NCBI RefSeq assembly: GCF_003970695.1
Contig: NZ_CP034570.1
Location: 434,001 to 498,000 of the forward strand
Length of the DNA stretch: 64,000 nucleotides
Direction of reading: 5' to 3'
Origin: Maribacter sp. MJ134
GTDB taxonomy: Bacteria > Bacteroidota > Bacteroidia > Flavobacteriales > Flavobacteriaceae
The first letter of the stretch is position 1. Every line of letters starts with the position of its first letter. Shown piece by piece: positions 61,922 to 64,000 of the stretch. The notes below the pieces were generated by a model. It saw only the letters and a program-made list of their open reading frames with translations. It was not told the DNA's origin and searched no databases. The position numbers and the translations under genes were made by a program.

Positions 61922-62380
61922 ATGTTACCTAGAATAACGCTTTTACTTTTCGTATTTTTAACATTTCACAGTAATAGTCATGCCCAGCAAGTGGAAAATG
62001 CCGCCAAACATTTGGGAGCAGGTGTGGCCATAGGAGCCGTTGGAGGCTATGCAGCGCATAAAATCTTTAATGGGCAACGCGGTTGGACGTGGGCGGGCGC
62101 TGTTGGCAGTAGCCTAGCTGCTGGTTTGGCGAAAGAGACCTACGACATCAACAGGGGTGCTCAATGGGAAACAGAGGATGTGCTTTTCACGACTTTAGGT
62201 GGAGTCATTTCCGGACTAGCTCTTGACTTACTTTTAAAAAATAGAAGAAGGGGACGTAGTCGTAAAAATTGCGGTTGTCCGCCAATCGTTTTTGAATCCT
62301 TAGATGTAGACCCGGTAAATGCTTCAGGAAGTATCACGGCTGCGATACAAGCAAATGATATTCTAAGTAACGGCTTATAG
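61922..62380 (+). CDS. Small exported protein with glycine-zipper-like helices
   Basis: A 152-residue protein with a signal peptide (~1-21, ...HSNSHAQ). Two Gly/Ala-rich hydrophobic segments, GAGVAIGAVGGYAAHKIF (~32-49) and WAGAVGSSLAAGLAKE (~57-72), resemble membrane glycine zippers. A third, TTLGGVISGLALDLLL (~90-105), is followed by a basic stretch RRRGRSRK and CGCPP. I do not recognise a family. It converges on the DUF58 gene, overlapping by 6 bases. Confidence 0.65.
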   Translation: MLPRITLLLFVFLTFHSNSHAQQVENAAKHLGAGVAIGAVGGYAAHKIFNGQRGWTWAGAVGSSLAAGLAKETYDINRGAQWETEDVLFTTLGGVISGLALDLLLKNRRRGRSRKNCGCPPIVFESLDVDPVNASGSITAAIQANDILSNGL

Positions 62381-63706
62381 GATACCTCTGGCCTTTATTT
62401 CTAAATACTTGTTTATAGTGTTTATCGTTAGCTCTTCCGGCCTTGTAAGTATGGTCTGTATACCGTATTTCTGTAACTCTTTTTGCATCAATTTCTTTTC
62501 TAGGTAAAATTTTTCTGCAATGGTTTTGTGGTAAATGGCCTGTAGGTCCTCGGCATCCTCAGCTATGAGGGATTCTAGCTCTGAATTCTGAAAGAAAATG
62601 ACCACTAGGACATGCTTTTTAGCAAGGCCCAATAAATAGGGTAATTGTCGTTTTAGGGAAGACATATGCTCAAAATTCGTGTAAAGGAGCAATAAACTTC
62701 TGTGGTTTACTTTTCTTTTGACAAGACCATATAAAAGTCCAAAATCAGCGTCTGTAAAAGCGGTATCTATGCGGTAAAGCTTTTCTAAAATAGTATTTAA
62801 ATGTGTTATTTTTTGAACGGCAGGAACAAAATTCTCTATCTGTTTTGAAAAAGATATCAATCCTGTTTTATCGTTTCTCTTCAAAGCCACATTAGAAAAG
62901 GCCAGAGCGCTATTGATGGCAAAATCTAATAATTTAAGTCCGTTAAAAGGCATTTTCATTACCCTACCTGTATCAATAATAGAATATACCGGTTGTGATT
63001 TTTCATCCTGATATTGATTGACCATAAGTTGGTTTCGCTTTGCTGTTGCTTTCCAATTTAAAGTCCTGATGTCATCCCCGCGTACATAGTCTTTAATCTG
63101 CTCAAATTCTTGGGTATGACCAATCTTTCGAATCTTTTTTAGTCCTATTTCACGTAAACGGTTACTAATAGCGAGAAAGTCGTATTGCTGCATTTGTATA
63201 ATGGACGGATAGACCGGAACCATTTGGTCTTTCTGAAATACAAATCTCCTTTTTATAATTCGTAGGGGTGATGAGGCATAAACATTTAAATTCCCAAAGA
63301 AATATTCTCCTCGGTCAACTGGTCTTACGCTGTAATCAAATTGTTTTTTTTCACCCTTTATCGCCACAGTTCTGTAATTAAAGTCGCGCTTTTGAAATTG
63401 CACGGGTAGTTCATCAATGATGGTAATATGTGTTTTGAAAGGATAAAAACTTTCAAACTGAATTTGTATCGGATTAACATCACTATTCGATAGTTTTTTA
63501 GGAAGGGCCCTTTGTGCTTTAATACCTTCCGAAGAACTGAACAAAATAAAAATATCGAACAAAAAAAGTCCAAGTAGTACCAAGGTAAGAAGCCAAGCTA
63601 TTGGGTATATGTCAGATATCCAATACGATAGGATGAAGCTAGCGCAAAGCACTGCGATATACGTAAAGAACGCATTATGGATATAAAGTGCTTTTAAAAA
63701 CTTCAT
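62375..63706 (-). CDS. DUF58 domain protein
   Basis: A 443-residue protein. Two N-terminal membrane helices (~13-31 and ~36-55) precede a beta domain and then the DUF58/vWA-like part: GQEF-type motif as IGHTQEFEQIKDYVRGDDIRTLNWKATAKRNQLMVN (~198-233, quoted here only to name the block at 63008-63115), followed by PVYSIIDTGRVM. DUF58 proteins work with MoxR ATPases. Its start codon directly follows the stop of the MoxR gene, confirming an operon. Confidence 0.9.
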   Translation of the reverse strand: MKFLKALYIHNAFFTYIAVLCASFILSYWISDIYPIAWLLTLVLLGLFLFDIFILFSSSEGIKAQRALPKKLSNSDVNPIQIQFESFYPFKTHITIIDELPVQFQKRDFNYRTVAIKGEKKQFDYSVRPVDRGEYFFGNLNVYASSPLRIIKRRFVFQKDQMVPVYPSIIQMQQYDFLAISNRLREIGLKKIRKIGHTQEFEQIKDYVRGDDIRTLNWKATAKRNQLMVNQYQDEKSQPVYSIIDTGRVMKMPFNGLKLLDFAINSALAFSNVALKRNDKTGLISFSKQIENFVPAVQKITHLNTILEKLYRIDTAFTDADFGLLYGLVKRKVNHRSLLLLYTNFEHMSSLKRQLPYLLGLAKKHVLVVIFFQNSELESLIAEDAEDLQAIYHKTIAEKFYLEKKLMQKELQKYGIQTILTRPEELTINTINKYLEIKARGIL

Positions 63707-64000
63707 TTATCTTGGGATTTCCACACTTTCGGTAATCATCTTTATAACATTCTCGGTGAACATTCCTTCCATTTCTCTTTCCGGGGTTAAAATAACCCTA
63801 TGGTTTAGTACGGGAACCAAGGCTTTTTTTACATCTTCTGGAGTAACAAAATCCCTTCCGTTTACTGCGGCAAAGGCCTTTGCACTATTTAGGGTTGCAA
63901 TAGATGCCCTTGGGGAGCCCCCCAAATACAAATGGGGATGATTCCTTGTTTTAGAAACTACCTCCGCTATGTACTTGAATATCTTTTCTTCTACTATAAT
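63707..64000 (-). CDS. MoxR-family AAA ATPase, C-terminal part
   Basis: The frame is open to the window edge, so the ATPase core with Walker motifs is outside. Visible are the lid-domain hallmarks LGGSPRASIATL (the G-A-S-P-R-A motif), AKAFAAVNGRDFVTPEDVKK and VLNHRVILT. MoxR ATPases act as chaperones for vWA/DUF58 proteins, here the next gene downstream. Confidence 0.9.
   Translation of the reverse strand: MIVEEKIFKYIAEVVSKTRNHPHLYLGGSPRASIATLNSAKAFAAVNGRDFVTPEDVKKALVPVLNHRVILTPEREMEGMFTENVIKMITESVEIPR

Overview
The window is chromosomal DNA from a member of the Bacteroidetes, most likely a marine Flavobacteriaceae. The supporting signs are the TAnnTTTG -7 promoter box in front of many genes, bacillithiol synthesis (bshC), DUF4295 beside zinc-free L28 and L33, a Bacteroidetes-type YidC, lipoproteins and exported proteins with N-termini typical of the phylum, and fasciclin-repeat lipoproteins. 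Coding density is high. Many operon joints use TAATG or ATTGA overlaps, and several genes start with TTG. No rRNA, tRNA or CRISPR array is visible.

Layout. 1-5.2 kb: end of an exported protein, a DoxX/MOSC pair, an unknown membrane protein and htpG. 5.0-9.0 kb: a small-RNA-like element, a TetR-like/ABC1-kinase pair, fabH and a CoA-binding protein. 9.0-19.3 kb: sodium symporter, recR, an acyltransferase E2, a tight exonuclease/FAH/Hpt/cinA operon, rpmB-rpmG-DUF4295, ftsY and a DUF2911 protein. 19.3-20.95 kb: an amidase lipoprotein.

21.0-26.55 kb is the accessory region. It holds three cassette-like units, all on the + strand. Each is bracketed by a short sequence whose exact complement, or nearly so, lies just after its gene(s) (GTTAGCAATA/TATTGCTAAC, GATAGCACTA/TAGTGCTAAC, GTTAGGTAC/GTACTTAAC). 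They are separated by related ~200-bp repeats, which is the logic of integron cassettes with attC sites but without an integrase. The cargo is a Tiki/erythromycin-esterase-like lipoprotein, a small protein with an R-x4-H HEPN-like motif, and a two-gene module of a TIR protein plus a membrane-anchored macro-domain protein that matches type II Thoeris anti-phage immunity (ThsB-ThsA). A GC-richer IS1182-family element has inserted into one of the repeats.

26.5-39 kb: a serine hydrolase, rimO, a DUF2339/DUF3999 pair, an M14 carboxypeptidase, bshC, a flavin/PLP-oxidase-like protein, two more copies of the small-RNA-like element in tandem, and a SIMPL protein. 39.3-48.8 kb: a guaA/LysM/OsmC/DUF922 operon, a Tat-type TIM-barrel protein, pyrG and yidC. 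49-54 kb: two multi-fasciclin lipoproteins with a shared upstream motif. 54.3-64 kb: mnmA, a nitronate-monooxygenase-like protein, a DUF1080 protein, a PLP enzyme, a thioesterase, an M20 peptidase, a pirin, a glycine-rich small protein and the start of a MoxR/DUF58 operon cut by the window edge.

The most notable items are the Thoeris-like module carried on an integrase-less cassette array, a family of short self-terminating intergenic transcripts (three good copies plus one partial relative), and a perfect 10-base motif (TGTTAAACTT on the minus strand) upstream of htpG and both fasciclin genes.
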